From contig OX336338.1 in NCBI GenBank assembly GCA_946902875.1, positions 8,299,971-8,363,970 on the forward strand: a stretch of 64,000 nucleotides of DNA, given 5' to 3'. How positions within the stretch are numbered: position 1 is the first letter of the stretch; every line of letters starts with the position of its first letter. Below the pieces are notes generated by a model that did not search any database, was not told the origin of the DNA, and saw nothing but the letters and a program-made list of their open reading frames with translations. Made by a program: the position numbers and the translations under genes. This stretch comes from Nematopogon swammerdamellus (taxonomy: Eukaryota > Arthropoda > Insecta > Lepidoptera > Adelidae). Shown in pieces: positions 42,901 through 56,412 of this stretch.

Positions 42901-45504
42901 AATCTCTTTGGCTAAAACATTGGTTGACTGGAAGAAACTCAAATCAATTAGGGTTCGCAATACGTTCGCCGTTCCGATTGCGCAATTGTATTGTAGGTGC
43001 AGGGCCCGCCACACTAAAAGAATATGTATAATAAAAGAGATATCTCTCGTAAATAAATATACAATTTATACACACGATTAGATACACCGTGAATCTTTCA
43101 ATACTCGACGCTGCTGGCAGTAATGAATGAGGGTGCCATTTTCGTCGTACTTTGTATTTTATATTTCAAATGAATGTTTTATTTAAATTTAATTTGCTGC
43201 CAGTTTCCCATTGACAATGAAGACAGAGATAAAAAGGGTTACGAAAATCACACCTTAAATTAATTTCGACCACTTAGTGGTTTCCGATTAGGAAAAAATT
43301 CTGAATTCAATTTCTAGGGCTTAATATGGGTAAATTGTTTACGTATAAATCAATACTATGTGTCCTCGTACCTAAGAGATATTGAGGAACTCGTGAAAAC
43401 GAATTTTACAACCTTTGGGATTCAATTTCGGAAAATCCTTTCTTTAATGACGCCTACACTTTGAACTGAATAACCAACCTCCCCAAAATTCAAGTTTCTA
43501 GGCCCAGCGGTTTGGGCTGAGCGTTGATGAGTTAGTGTGGGAAATCGACCTTTTTAGGGTTCCGTGTCTCAAAAGAGGAAAAAAAGTGAACCCGTATTAG
43601 GATCACTCGCGTGTCTGTGTACCTGTCTGTCCGACTGTCACAGCTTATTTTCTCCGAAACGACTGGAAGAACAAAGTTTAAATGTGGTACATTTATAGAG
43701 TTCGATGACCTAATCACGGACGTATAGCGTAAATGAACGAATTTCGATATTGGGGTTCATTTTGGGTGACAAATTAGATTTTTTTTTTTCAATTGCATTA
43801 TGTAACTTTCTAATGGACCACACCGCGTAACCACATAAAGGGAGTATATAAAAAACACCGTTAAAGAAAAGTTAGACAAAGCTAGCTAAGATTAGATTAA
43901 CTGCGAAGACAAAGAAACCTGCCTCTGTTTGATGAATAAAATTTATCGGGCCTCGAATGATAAGCCAATATTAGCCTTTGATTCAGCTAAAAAGATTGAC
44001 GATAAAAATGCTATTACTCTTCGCGCAGAATTAAAAATTCGAAAAACGTCCTGCCCAAATTTTATTACTATTTTGTTATCTTGAGAAGGCTGAAATGCCT
44101 CCCCTCTTCTATTCAATTAATATGGGTATCGCGATTTCACGAAATTCCTCTGTGCCTTTGCTATTTATTCTGATATCGAGGGACCCGCTTCTTGGTCGAG
44201 AGAGGTCTAATTCTTTTTTGTGTATTTTTTTGAACCATTGCCTGAAACAACTCTATTCTTTCGTAATACTTGCGCAACCTTTAGTAAATTTTTAACATTA
44301 TGTGTTTATAAATTACACGTGGTTCCCTTTCAGGCCAAATTTACTGCCCCTCCGAGCACTCTGCCCCAGAGATCGTTCTATGCGTCTCAGGGAGGCTAAC
44401 GTTTTGTAAGACGTGCAAGATAAAGCGAGCGAGGAGCTCGACGAGTCACTTCCAGCTATGATGAATGATCACGATGAAGGCTGCGACAGATACGTTGACG
44501 AACGATTCGGTCAGGCTTTTTGGGCATTGTACGTACGAGGGTACCTACTGCTATTGGGGGCTGGGGGAGTCTGAACACAGCAGTAGGGTTAAGGGGAGGG
44601 TATGAACGGGGATAGGGTAGTTCAGGGGACGACAGAAATATCGTCTTTATTGTAAGTGGCAGGTAGTCTCATCCCTTATTATTTTCGAAGATAGAAAAGA
44701 ATACAATAGAAAGTCTATGCATTTGACAGGTATTTCGGTAGAAAAAGTATAATGAAATATTATTGGTATCTAAGTGAAATAAATAAATATCCGAATATCC
44801 GTGGGCGCCGTCGGACTACACCTCTGCGTTAGTTTGGCTCATGATATATGTTGTGCTTACCATAAAAAAATGTTTAACAGTAGTGGATGATAACATTATG
44901 ACTTCACTACAATACTTACAATTGACGATATAGAACTTCAAATTGTAAAAATATGTTTTGAATCCTTCCTCTTTCAAATGATATCCCACACAATATGTAA
45001 ATTTAAACTTTTTTTATAGATACAAAACTGACCCCCATATTAATCTAAAATAAATTTTTATCAAGTTATTGATTGTGGTCAAGGTATGCCAAATTTCAAG
45101 TTTTTGCGTTACTTAGTTTTCGAGAAAGAGAGACTCTAAGACAACCCTACGGACGAAGTATCTTATAAAGGTTCCGTTTTTTTGCTGAGATACTTCGGAA
45201 AACTTCATCGACTTATATTTTAATTGCATGTTAAAAATAATATTTTAAAATTCAGAGCTTGAAGCACACAAAGGCGTTGTAGAGAGGACTTTAGGCTAAT
45301 ACACACAAGAACAGTAGTATCTACACTCTGGTTCCCGAGGGATCGGTGGAGACGCAAGGAAGCGGTGGAGGAGGAAAGGGTGCACGGCTGTTCCGGTTCT
45401 AATTACATAATTATGAAATATTTAATTACTTATCTGACTCTCGCATTTTCAAACAAGCAAATTGCAAATGTCTACACTAGCTGGCTAAATAACTTCTCGG
45501 TATT

Positions 45505-45575
45505 GTCTGATGGTCCGATCAGTGTACTCTGGCCCCTCTGACTCAGCCACCCATTCCGGGTTGGTTTTAAAAATA
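45505..45575 (+). repeat. SINE 3' end fragment
   Basis: CTCTGGCCCCTCTGACTCAG-CCACCCATTCCGGGTTG matches the end of the SINE at 53204 and is followed by an A-rich run. Confidence 0.65.
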
Positions 45576-46374
45576 AAACCTCTTATGTGAGAATGTTGTT
45601 CACACACAGAGGGTTCCGTAGCCATATTACGGTATTTCTTCGTCGGAGGTTCAAGGGTCGGAGGTTTTTTAAATTTGTAATTTAAATTTTATTTTGTGTT
45701 CATATATTGGATCCTGTTAGTTGGGAACTGTTATAGTGTCAACTGTCACAGTCAGCAAAAGTTTATTGTTCTTTGCGTTATCTTTAAGGTAGGTACCTAG
45801 ATCAAATTTTTTAAGAACTTTTCCTAGCTCTGACTACGGCTGTATTTTTCGTTCGTATGATCAAATCAGATTATGTTCAAGTATATAATTATAATCGATA
45901 CCTACTGCTATATTTTCAGAACCAAATATCCGACTGCCGAAGTTGTTCTAACTAGTACATATTCTAAACTGCACTTTGCCTAAATTTTAATTATTTATAC
46001 ATTGCTGTAACCACCTCATCGGCATGACAATATTTTATACATTAAGTATATGTAAACACAGTCTTACAAAGCATTTATCAACAAATTTATAAAACTCAGG
46101 AAAAAAAGTGAAAATTCATAATATCAAATTGGAAAATACATTAGGCTGTAAAAATTAAAGCAACTAATTAATTTATTTTATAATTACCTTAACTTAAAAT
46201 ACATAGAATATTGCTAAATGCTTTTAATAACTAATAAATAACATGTTCGTTGGTTTATGTATGCCTTCTTTAAAATTTTTAATAATATTTTTTAAACCAT
46301 ATACATAGGTAGATACGTATCACTTGAACTATTTCAAAAGTATGTTTATTTTCAACTTGGTTTTGCGGTCCATT

Positions 46375-46545
46375 TTATACATATTTGAGGACGCCGGACG
46401 TTGCATAACCTTCAATGTTGTTACCTCCCGGATATCCATACACATTCCAAGTTTCATGAAGATCGCTCAAGTCGTTTAGGAGGTACAGGCTGTAGACAGA
46501 CAGACAGACACCTCACCAATTTCATATGGGTCTCTACCAGCGTAG
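46375..46545 (+). repeat. Interspersed repeat fragment, related copy at 54245-54455
   Basis: TTTAGGAGGTACAGGCTGTA ... TACCAGCGTAGCTGGCTATG resembles GTTTAGGAGCTATGCCAGAC ... TGCCAGCGACGCTGGATACG at the other site. Confidence 0.45.
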
Positions 46546-47374
46546 CTGGCTATGCAAAAATAATAAAAAAAAATCCGTGATTATCCAAAATGCTAAAGCT
46601 ACCTTATTGCAGTTTAAAGAACGGAAGTATTTTGAATCTGTATATGGTGATAAACCTCTGGGTTAAGGCAAAATAAATATTTAAGTTTTCGTATGAAAAA
46701 CCGAAAAAACCTTATTATTTTTGCAATTCAATGTAATCATTTGTCTGTCTGTTCGTTTACCGCTAGGGTAAAATCGCCTTTACGAAACAGTCCGACTACT
46801 GCACAATAACCTATTTAAATCTTCCAAATTACAGCCCATTCTCACTACGATTAAAGCACCAAAATAGCTCCCATTTAGTTAATAATAGTAGAAATGTAGC
46901 CCATTCGTACTCCAGCTGTTAGCCCTAAAATATGACACAAACGATGTTAGTGTTCGGTTTGCTAATAGCCAATAAAAAATTGTTTTAAAAACCATTTTTA
47001 GATATGCAAATAATGATTTTAAACTACACTCCGTAAGTAACATGCAATAATTACGTTAAATATTAAAATACATCTTATCCCGTATTTTTAGAAATCTTAA
47101 ACTAATTACCGATCATTAAAATTGGTTTGGACACTTTATCGTAAGTGGTCCCCAAAAATAAAATTTATGAGGTAATGAAAAACACTGTTTCTTAATAGAA
47201 TATTTCTTTCAGCATGTTTTGAATAGTTTTTTTAATATTCTTATAAACTAAAACTGAATAAAAATTAAAAATAACATAAAATTGGGGAGGGGCAAATTTT
47301 CCAGAGGCAGGCGTAATTGTACTTACAATATGTACCTATAAACAAAATGTGCATTACATTTTCTTCGCCCTTAA

Positions 47375-47564
47375 ACTCTATCTCTACTTCTTATATAAAA
47401 GGTAATGTGGCTGTATGTATGTTTGAGGTAAACTACGGAACCACTAAACAGATTTTGATGCGGTTTTCACCAAAAGAAAGAGTAGTTCTTGAGGCTCGCT
47501 TTAAGCTACTATCACGCTAATAAATAGCCTTAGTACTGAGCCGTATCAAAAAAAGTATAGTAAT

Positions 47565-47627
<63 letters not shown>

Positions 47628-47660
47628 CAGCGAGCGAAGCCACGGGTAAAAGCTAGTATA
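47375..47660 (-). repeat. GCCCGCGGCTT-type element with expanded (GA)n
   Basis: Inverted relative of 28440-28740. A (GA)n run of about 56 bp at 47568-47623 lies just before the GCGAGCGAAGCCACGGGTAA end. Confidence 0.7.
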
Positions 47661-48102
47661 ATATAGAAACCCACACAATTTGTATTGAACGGTTCGTAAC
47701 ACGCATTATCAGGCAGATGCCTACCTGAGTTTACAACTGACTTAGCATATTCGTAATTTAGTTTTTGTGCAGGGACAAGTATAGTTACCTAAATTTGTTC
47801 ACGTGTTCGAAAAGTCGCACTCGACTTTTATAATTCGACAATTATTTTGAAGCATTACTTATTCCAGCGCGCAGGGCAAATAACAATTTATTCGCCCAAA
47901 ACACTCTTCTAAATCGTTCCTAACAAGAATGGCACCCGTCTATAACAATGCATCTAAATGCGTACTAATTACCAAGCGACGGAACAGGACATATCTGCTG
48001 TTTTCACCCACCTTTACTTTAACGGTTGACCTTACTCCAAACGACCTTAATTACCCGCCCTCCCCCCCCCCCCCCCTGTCCTTTAATTCCGTTCCTCTAG
48101 AT

Positions 48103-48907
48103 CAGCGGTGTTCAACCGGTAGTACGCGGGCCGAGACGGTAGCATGCGGCCTTATTTTTAGACACAGACGTTCCAATATACATAAATCAATACTAATAAT
48201 AAATCGGTAAGGGATGGTCGTGGCGTGGAGTAAGTTATTTTGTTTTATGATATAGTGCGTTTGTAGACTCTATTTATGAGCGAGAAACCGCACCAAAAAG
48301 CCCGGTAACGGTGTAAAAGTCTTACGACTAATACCTTTTTTACAGATGCAGATTCTTCTAATAAAACTAAATTGACAATTTTTAGAAATATTTTCTGTAT
48401 GTATGCATCTTCCTCCATAACTCTTAAAACGATCAACCGAATTCGATCAAACTTAGCACAAACGATACACACGATAGGCTAAATAGAATTAAGTAGCGGT
48501 TACGCTAAGGTGTGAAACCGAATTGTTCCGCGCGCCGAAATAAAGGTACGGTAGCGGACTTTCTTACTTTCTTCTTTTTAAATACGAATTACACGCGGGC
48601 GAAGCCGCGGGCAAAAGACAGTATTGAAACAAAATCGCGACAATTTTTTTTATAAAAAATATATTTTGAAGAAGGTACGTTGACTCCAGAACATGTTAAA
48701 AATTGCCTAATGCTGTCATACTGTCATAATATGGGTTATATAGCAGATCTTGTAAATTTGTCTGCAAGCAAAAATAGCCAGGTATCCCATTAACATTTAG
48801 AGGTAAACGTCATAAATATGTTGGTACTGACCCTACTTGAAGGTTCCCGCCGGGCATGACAGAAATAAGGAAGTAGCTCTTAAGGCGAAACAAGTTGGAC
48901 ACCACTG
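48103..48907. mobile_element. Non-autonomous hAT-like element with 8 bp TSD
   Basis: The left terminus CAGCGGTGTTCAAC and right terminus GTTGGACACCACTG form imperfect inverted repeats of the hAT type (consensus CAGTGGTGTCCAAC). They are flanked by CTCTAGAT (48095-48102) and CTCTAGGT (48908-48915), an 8 bp duplication with one mismatch, which is the length hAT transposases make. There is no transposase frame. A separate element (48186-48625) is nested inside. Confidence 0.88.
48186..48625 (-). repeat. Element nested inside the hAT-like copy
   Basis: It has the same order as 3386-3767, from ACTAATAATAAATCGGTAAG to GCGGGCGAAGCCGCGGGCAA, plus a short extra segment (about 48275-48345: GAGCGAGAAACCGCACCAAA ... 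TTACAGATGCAGATTC) that the other copy lacks. Confidence 0.72.
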
Positions 48908-50653
48908 CTCTAGGTTTAAGGGTGGAAAAGGGGCGAACTCGTCTCATTTCTAGAAGATCGTAAGTTTGCATTACCACCTAGCCCTGTCACAAATAACGTC
49001 CACCCTCCGCGTACTGTGTTTTACCGAGACGCACGGGACGTTACAGTGAAAATGTTATTAAGGTGGTACTCAATGCACTTACGAACCCGACCGTACTATC
49101 GTACGTAACCTTTTCGTTAGCAAGTTGATGGCGTTCTTACGTGGCGGTTATAGCAGGATCTTAAAAAAATTTGATAAACATTAATAAACTTTTGCTTGCT
49201 AGCTAGATGTTTTAAATTGTTTTGTAAATAAATAACGGTTCCGTTTTTTCCTCTTTTGAGGTCCGGAACCCTAAAAATTAGGTTACATTATCAATTGTCA
49301 TACCCACTTCTGCACTGTCAAAAGTTATTGGTTTTAAGACTTATTATATATTATTATTTTTTTAATAAATGCATAATCGTCATTACCATTGAACTTGTTA
49401 ACATTTATCAGAATTAATAACTCTTATCAAACGAGTAAATTTTAATTGAAAATTCCAAAGCGACGTGGCCACAAATTGGAAGTATTTTAAAATTATGTGC
49501 ATAAAATTAATTCCTTACTGTAAGGCAACTGGAAAATATAATTAATATTTAATTATATACTCAACACGCTTTCACCCTGGCCGGACTATCCTGAAACTTA
49601 GTGTAAAAAAAGCTTAAAACTATTTCAACTGCTTTAAAAACGTAGGAACACGTATGAAATATAAATTTTGATAACCATCGACCCCCATCGACATAATTCT
49701 TATTTTATTCGACGTTGATACCTTAACATTTCTATTCATATCTGGATCATTTTTAATTATAACGGAAACTCAGGCGTTTGCCTATCCCTTAGACATTGTT
49801 TTTGTTTTTATGTTTGTTTATTGTTTATTGATAATTCATATGGCAGTAAAACTCAAAGTCACAATGTATTCTATCCGGTTCGATTACACCCACCAAGAAG
49901 AACCGGTAAGAAACTTCGCATGGTATTTATTTACGTATTATTACAAGTATTTTAGTGACTAGTCACATGATAACATCGACTACAGTCTATCGAAAACACA
50001 GCATAAGAACAAAATTAAAAATTTTACTGAGAGTTGCCTACCGAAATCTATAAACTTTAAGAAGATCGCTCAAGCTGTGGGGCTACGGCTAGGTTAACGC
50101 AAGGTTGGCAGGCCGTGCTCTATCACTTGGAAGGTAAGTATTGAAGGCACGGGACGCGGCACAGTCGGGTATGAAACCCTTGGTGGAGGCCCTGTACACT
50201 AATATAAACAAGTGGCTCATTCATTACTTTGTCGGCTCGTCGCTTTTACGAAATTATTCGCTTTTAATTTAACAACCGCCTGGGGATTAATATCTTGGTA
50301 GTTAGGGAATATCAAACCGCTGCCAAGCCACGCGCGCGCCGCTCCATACTAATAGCTACAAAATATGTGTTACACATTGAGGTGAAATGAAATAAAAAAT
50401 TACAGGATTATTTTTACTTTACATCTAGTGAAAACGTACTCATGACATTATTATTACTGGAATCATATTATCTAAGATATATACAGATGCAATGCTACAA
50501 ATTGTGATTAAAGTTGAATATAAGGAAAATAGTCTCAGCAATGATTCGAAATCATCCTCTATTCAATTCGATTCGAAATCGGAATAGTCCATTCGAAATC
50601 GAATCGACTGGTGCCGCGCTGGGACGAAGTGACAATAGATATCAATTATTTAA

Positions 50654-52717
50654 AACTAGCTATTGCCCGCGGCTTCGCTCGCGTGAAATTCGTATTTCAA
50701 AGAAGAATGTAAGTAACTGAGGGCGAGGCCGAAGACCGAGCTGGGTACAGGTAAACGATAAACCTTCTCAAAGAAAGTAACTAACTAAGGGTGAGGCCGA
50801 AGGCAGAGCTGCGTTCAGATAAACGATAAACCTTCTCAAATAAACTAAGTAACTAACGGCGAGGCCGAAGACCCAGCTGCATCCTGGAAGAAAATAAACC
50901 TTCGCGAAGAAAGTAAGTAACTAAGGGCGAGGCCGAAGGCCGAGCTTCGTTCAGGAAGACGATAAACCTTCTCGAAGAAGGTAAGCAATTAAGGGCGAGG
51001 CCGAAGGCCGAGCTGCATTCAAGAAGAAGATAAACCTTCTCGAAGAAAGTAAGGGCGAGGCCGAAGGCCGAGCTGCGTTTAGGAAGACGATAAACCTTCT
51101 CGAAGAGAGTAAGTAATTAAGGGCGAGGCCGTAGGCCGAGCTGCGTTCAGGAAGGCGATAAACCTTCTGGAAGAAAGGAAGTAACTAAGTGCGAGGCCGA
51201 AGGCCGAGCTGCGTTCAGGTAAACCATAAACCCGCTTCCGCCTTCGGGCCTCGCCCTTAATGACTTGCTTTCTTCGATAGAATTATCGTTTACTCAATCT
51301 AAATATCGCTTAGTTGCTTACTTTCTTCGAGAAGGTTTATTGTTTACCTGAACGTAGCTCGGTCTTCGGCCTCGCCTTAGTTACTTAATTTCTTCAAGAT
51401 GATTTAGCTTCTTCCTGAACGCAGCTTGGCCTTCGGCCTCGCCCTTAGTTAATTACTTTCTTCGAGATGTTTTATCATTTATCAGAACGTAGCTCGGTCT
51501 TCGGCCTCGCCTAAGTTACTTACTTTCTTCAAGATGGTTTAGCTTCTTCCTGAACGCAGCTCGGCCTTCGGCCTCGCCCTTAGTTACTTGCTTTCTTCGA
51601 GATGGTTTATCGTTTATCAGAACGTAGCTCGGCCTTCGGCCTCGCCTTAGTTACTTACTTTCTTCAAGATGGTTTATCTTCTTCCTGAACGCAGCTCGGC
51701 CTGCGGCCTCGCCCTTAGTTACTTGCTTTCTTCGATATGGTTTATCATTTATCAGAACGTAGCTTGGCCTTCGGCCTCGCCTTAGTTACTTGCTTTCTTC
51801 CAGATGGGTTAACTTCTTCCTGAACGGAGCTCGGCCTTCGGCCTCGCCCTTAGTTACTTGCTTTCTTCGAGATGGTTTATTATTTATCAGAACGTAGCTC
51901 GGCCTTCGGCGTCGCCTTAGTTGCGTACTTTCTTCAAGAAGGTTTATCTTCTTCCTGAACGCAGCTCGGCCTGCGGCCTCGCCCTTAGTTACTTGCTTTC
52001 TTCGAGATGGTTTATGGTCTTCCAGAATACAGCTTTGCCTTTGGCCTCGCCCTTAGTTACTTACTTTCTTCAAGAATGTTTTTCTTCTTCCAGAACTCAG
52101 ATCCGCCTTCCGCCTCGCCCTTAGTTACTTTCATCGAGAAAGAATATCGTATACGTGAGCGCAGATCCGCCTTCGACCCCGCCTTTAGTTACTTACTTTT
52201 TTTTTAAATACGAATTTCACGCGAGCGAAGCCGCGGGGAACAGAAATAAAAATTGCACCAATGACAGCGACATAACTTCAAAATTTTTTTTTTATTTATA
52301 AAATAATTCGTTACCGGCCAGCTCACGTCGAGATGACAGTTCTCCGTTGTCAACTTGACATTTGAAATTGTTTTGCATTCGATGAATCCACACGAGATGA
52401 ATCAAATAATCAAGAAACCTTTACTTTGGACTACGTGATTTCAAATGCACAATGATATTTTTAATAATTTAAATTTTTATTATATTTATTTATTTATTAT
52501 GTCATTCCGGCATATAAACTGCCACTATACAAAGTTTCGTCAAATACAGTTCAGTGGTTTTTGCGTGATGCGCGTACAGACAAACAAACAAACAAAAATT
52601 TAAAAAACTGTTCTAACATGTTCAGTATCTCATTTTAAGCCACCCTGGTTAGTTTTTTTCCGAATACATTCAATGTACAGACTTTCTTACCTTTACGATT
52701 TTATTATATGTATAGAT
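50654..52717. repeat. Large foldback element, copy B (2.06 kb)
   Basis: It starts ACTAGCTATTGCCCGCGGCT. Forward ~66 bp units occupy 50700-51255, converging on oppositely oriented units at 51300-52200 with an alternating dimer pattern. The distal end motif TTTCACGCGAGCGAAGCCGC is at about 52215. A tail (GCCACTATACAAAGTTTCGT, AGTGGTTTTTGCGTGATGCG, CAAACAAACAAACAAA) ends TTATTATATGTATAGAT. No insertion separates the arms. Confidence 0.85.
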
Positions 52718-53203
52718 AGATAACAAGATGATCCATCGATCGACAGCAGCGGTCTGTATGAGACTAAGAGCAAAGATGCTATAGAGTGGAAATCGAAACT
52801 GAGAAAATGGCATACCCTTTGTAAAATTTAAGGGGTAACTTATTTTAAAAGCGTTTTTGCTAAGAAAAACCTATGTATAAAATAAAAAATATAAATGAAG
52901 GGTATCTATAAAGAGAAAAAGCCTTAGAATAATTACTGGCGAAAACATGATACGTAAAAGATTACCGATAGAAAAAAAATTTTAACTCATGTACCTCTCT
53001 TAAAATCGCATTTTTTATTTTGTGCCTAAGTCTAATTTTAAAAATAATAGATAATAGGTTTCAGTTTAAAAACAATAATACATATTAAGTATTTATAAAT
53101 TATTAATAACATAGTATAAACATAATACATTATTTGTACCACTTATCGAATGAAGGATATGTTTTCTGCATACTTTTCGCCCCTAATCCCACAAATTTAG
53201 CAC

Positions 53204-53615
53204 CGTTTGTGCGGCGTGTGGCCGATTGGTCTGGCCGTCTGCTTCTCTTGCGAGAGGCCGGAGGTTCGAATCCCGTCGGTGTGCACCAAAGAGTTTTTAT
53301 CTAACGGAAAAAAATACGTGCATACCTACACCTACAGCTCCACCGTTCGGAACCGGTGTAAAACTGTAAGTCCCTTCCCTTGCCCCTTACTAACTGGTAG
53401 GCTCAATTTTAGCCGACTGAGTTGGTACCACCGTACTGAATGTAAGATGGTCGCATAGCATACTCGGCTGTGTTCTCCTCTAGTCCAGAATATCCAGCAA
53501 TCCAAAAGGAAATCTACGGTATGGCACCTACCTTCTGGGAGATGATATCTGCTGGTTGGAACATGTGCTTTGACCCCTCTGACTCAGACACCCACACCGG
53601 ATTACATAAAAAAAA
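53204..53615 (+). repeat. tRNA-derived SINE, near full length
   Basis: The head GTGTGGCCGATTGGTCTGGC (A-box-like) and GGAGGTTCGAATCCCGTCGG (B box GGTTCGAATCC) are about 40 bp apart, as in tRNA genes. The body includes CGTTCGGAACCGGTGTAAAA and TTGGTACCACCGTACTGAAT, and the element ends CCGGATTACATAAAAAAAA. Partial copies are at 20096, 31173 and 45505. It is not a functional tRNA: no anticodon-bearing cloverleaf is evident. Confidence 0.85.
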
Positions 53616-54759
53616 ACACACACAGACGATGCGATGGCGCAAAGGTGTCGGCATCCCCTGGCGTATGGCTAGTATTGACCACATCTAGTCGCATCGACAT
53701 GGTCTTACTTGCCTGACACGCGCCTCTGCTCTGAAGTATCTTCCACACAGTACTACGCTATCCAAGAACTCTCTAGGCACTTCAGGGAATGCGCTTTTCA
53801 ATATTGCATTATACACCCTCCAGGCGGATCTTGGGGAATATTAAAAAAAAAAAAAAGAATCATCGGGAAAAGAACACGCAAAAAAAGGAAAAAAATCCGT
53901 TTAAGAGCGAACCTTGTTCACTGGCAGAGGGCTCCGTAGTCTTTTCCTACTTGTGCATTACCGCTACCGGTCCTCCCCGCATCGCATCTCTAGCGCTACC
54001 GTAACCTTTTGAGATACATTCTTCAAAATAGTTTTTATACCGCAAGCACAAAATTTTATAATATACACTATATATATTTTTTTATTATTTATTGAACATT
54101 TTGTTTTGGCATAATCGCCTCGGAGAGAGCAAATTTGATATATTTCAACCTAAAAATAATTATAGCAGTAATCTAGGCTATAAGACCTTTTATATTATGT
54201 ACAACTCGACCTATTAGAAAAATATTTTATTTAATTTTCAACTTGATTTTACGACCGCAATTAAATAGTTGAGAACCCTCTGACTTTCCTTACCGCTTAC
54301 ATTTTGTTGCCTTTCGGAAATCTATACACATTAAAAAAAAATTTAAGATTCAGTTTTGTATTTAACATCAAAGCGTTTAGGAGCTATGCCAGACATATAC
54401 CTGACCAATTTTATAAGGTTTCCTGCCAGCGACGCTGGATACGGAACCCTAAAAAAGATCGTTAATAAAATAGAAGGTGTTAGGTTAGGGTCTGCTTCCA
54501 GGAATATGCTTTTTTTTTCCTAACAACATCGGCCACGGCTTCGATCAAATACACACTTTTATGATCCTCCCGGGATAAGGAATTCGGGCGGGTAACGCGC
54601 CTGCTAAAATTTGCGGGTGAAATTTCGCGCAGGTGACGGCGTGGAGTTATATACAATTTCCTCACTGTATTTGTGCTAAACAAACATGCAGCGTTTTTAA
54701 ATTCTCCGTTTATCGTGTTTCGATCTTTACATAAGTTAAAAGCGCTTAAAGCGTTAGTT

Positions 54760-55160
54760 AAAAAACCGGCCAAGTGCGAGACGAACTCGCGCACCGAGGG
54801 TTCCGTATCGCCATGTCATGGTCAACGCCACTCACGCCATCTATGGCGTGTTTATTAAATGCTTCATATTAGTTAAAATTCATGATTAGTTAAAAGGCTT
54901 CATACCCTTTTCGGTAGATGGCGGCGCGCATACACTTTTTAGTTTCTTCTATGGGATTTTTTTTTATTTTTCTTATTTTTATTATTTGTTTGTTATTTCG
55001 GCCATAATAAGACATATTCCGTGAAAATTTCAACGGGCTTCCTATTACGGTTCAAGATATACAGCTCTCGGACCATAGAGAACGGACGGACAGACAGATA
55101 GACAGACAGACGGCGTAGGCTTAATAATAGGGTCCCGTACCGGATACTGAACCCTAAAAA
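54760..55160 (+). repeat. GGTTCCGTA family, full length, plus strand
   Basis: AAAAACCGGCCAAGTGCGAG ... ATCGCCATGTCATGGTCAAC ... CAGACGGCGTAGGCTTAATA ... CCCGTACCGGATACTGAACC-CTAAAAA. Confidence 0.87.
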
Positions 55161-55456
55161 ACACGCCGGTATAGGTAGATATATTATTTTCTAATTATCA
55201 CTATGAATATTTCATTTGTGGAACTGACCTTTTTCACCTCTACATACGGGACGTCAGCCAGTTACTCCAAGTTCCTGTCAGGGCTAGGTACAATGCCGTC
55301 TGCAGTTGCCGTTTGGTCTTGCTGGCTACTCTAAATTTTAAACACAGCCATTTCGCTGACATTTATTTATAAGTACACAGTACCAATCCGGGCGGGTTTG
55401 GTACTATCGTAAATCGTAAACAAGGGATGAACAGCATTAACTTTGTTTTTTGATAT

Positions 55457-55690
55457 TTCCGTACATCCTACGGAAGCCTAATTACTAAGCCTACGCCGTC
55501 TGTCTGTCTGTCCGCCCGTCCGTCCATTCGAAGGCTGTATCTTTGGAACCGTAATAGCTAGCCAGTTGAAATTTTCACAGAATATGGTGTTATTTTGGCG
55601 GATATAAAACAATTTAAAGAAATTAAAAAGTAAAAATTAAGAGGGGCTCCCATACAAGAAACGTGTTTTTTTTGTGCTTTTAATAATAAC
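55457..55690 (-). repeat. GGTTCCGTA family, partial copy
   Basis: TACTAAGCCTACGCCGTCTG ... TTGGAACCGTAATAGCTAGC ... AGGGGCTCCCATACAAGAAA. It resembles the 14279 subfamily more than the full-length copies. Confidence 0.65.
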
Positions 55691-55784
55691 GGAGATTTAA
55701 GAAAAAGTGAGAATTGGGTTACAATATGGTCTAACATTTAGATTAGCCTCAAGTTAGACCAACCGAAACTATAAAGCGGAGCCT

Positions 55785-55985
55785 GCAATCTGAATTGATA
55801 ATCCCAAGCTAGATGCCGGTCTTAAGATTATCAATTCAGATTCTCTCCAACACTTTGCGGGCGTCTCGTCGGCAACGAGTTGGAGCGGCGGCGGAAGAGC
55901 GCTAAGCGAAGGACAGGGTGAGCGGTAAGCTGAGGTCTGGTCGTCTTTGCTCCGCGAACGAGGTCTCGTTCGGAGCTTTCAGACG
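55785..55985. repeat. Two adjacent hairpins in a GC-rich block
   Basis: AATCTGAATTGATAATC...GATTATCAATTCAGATT (55790-55842) and GTCTTTGCTCCGCGAACGAG pairing with CTCGTTCGGAGCTTTCAGAC (55942-55983). Between them lies GC-rich sequence that is not obviously coding. Confidence 0.7.
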
Positions 55986-56147
55986 CGGAACATTTTAACA
56001 TAAATTACCAGAAGACGTATCCCAGTTTATGAACCCTCCGTAGAAAACTGACTTTATGGAATTTGAGATATCAATAGCTAAGTAAGTTTATCATGTGTGA
56101 TATGATAAATAATACTTCCATGTACGAATATGTATATAAGTAAACAG

Positions 56148-56412
56148 GATGTCCCAGAACGAATGCATAATATTACCACCACGGGATTCCCTAGCTCAAC
56201 CTACAAAAATGGTTATAATGTTTTTTTTTCATGCGGCTTACAGTTTCCCAGCTTTTCAGAATTAAATGCGACAATGTGTGGTGACAACAGCGCTCTGTCG
56301 TAAATTTAGTTTTTTTTTCAAATGCTACTGAACGTAACTCAAACCTTGGCTATGAACTAAGGAATTGCGTATTGGTAATATTATGCAGTCGATCTGCGAC
56401 ACCCTGTATATT
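56148..56412. repeat. MITE-like element, ACAGGRTGTCSCAG ends
   Basis: ACAGGATGTCCCAGA on the left is inverted as CTGCGACACCCTGTAT on the right. The 265 bp interior is non-coding. Confidence 0.72.

Noticed and set aside
47517..47702. Minus-strand frame with a (LS)n run
   Set aside because: Translation of a (GA)n microsatellite.
51921..52207. Plus-strand frames over the tandem array
   Set aside because: They follow the repeat period (repeated ALSYLLSSR-type peptides) and are a by-product of the ~66 bp unit.
53207..53290. tRNA gene
   Set aside because: Has A- and B-box-like motifs, but no complete cloverleaf. It continues into a body and A-tail repeated elsewhere, so it is a SINE head.
54480..54794. 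Minus-strand 104-codon frame
   Set aside because: Partly inside a GGTTCCGTA repeat. No acceptor or donor in phase with NOS1AP exons.
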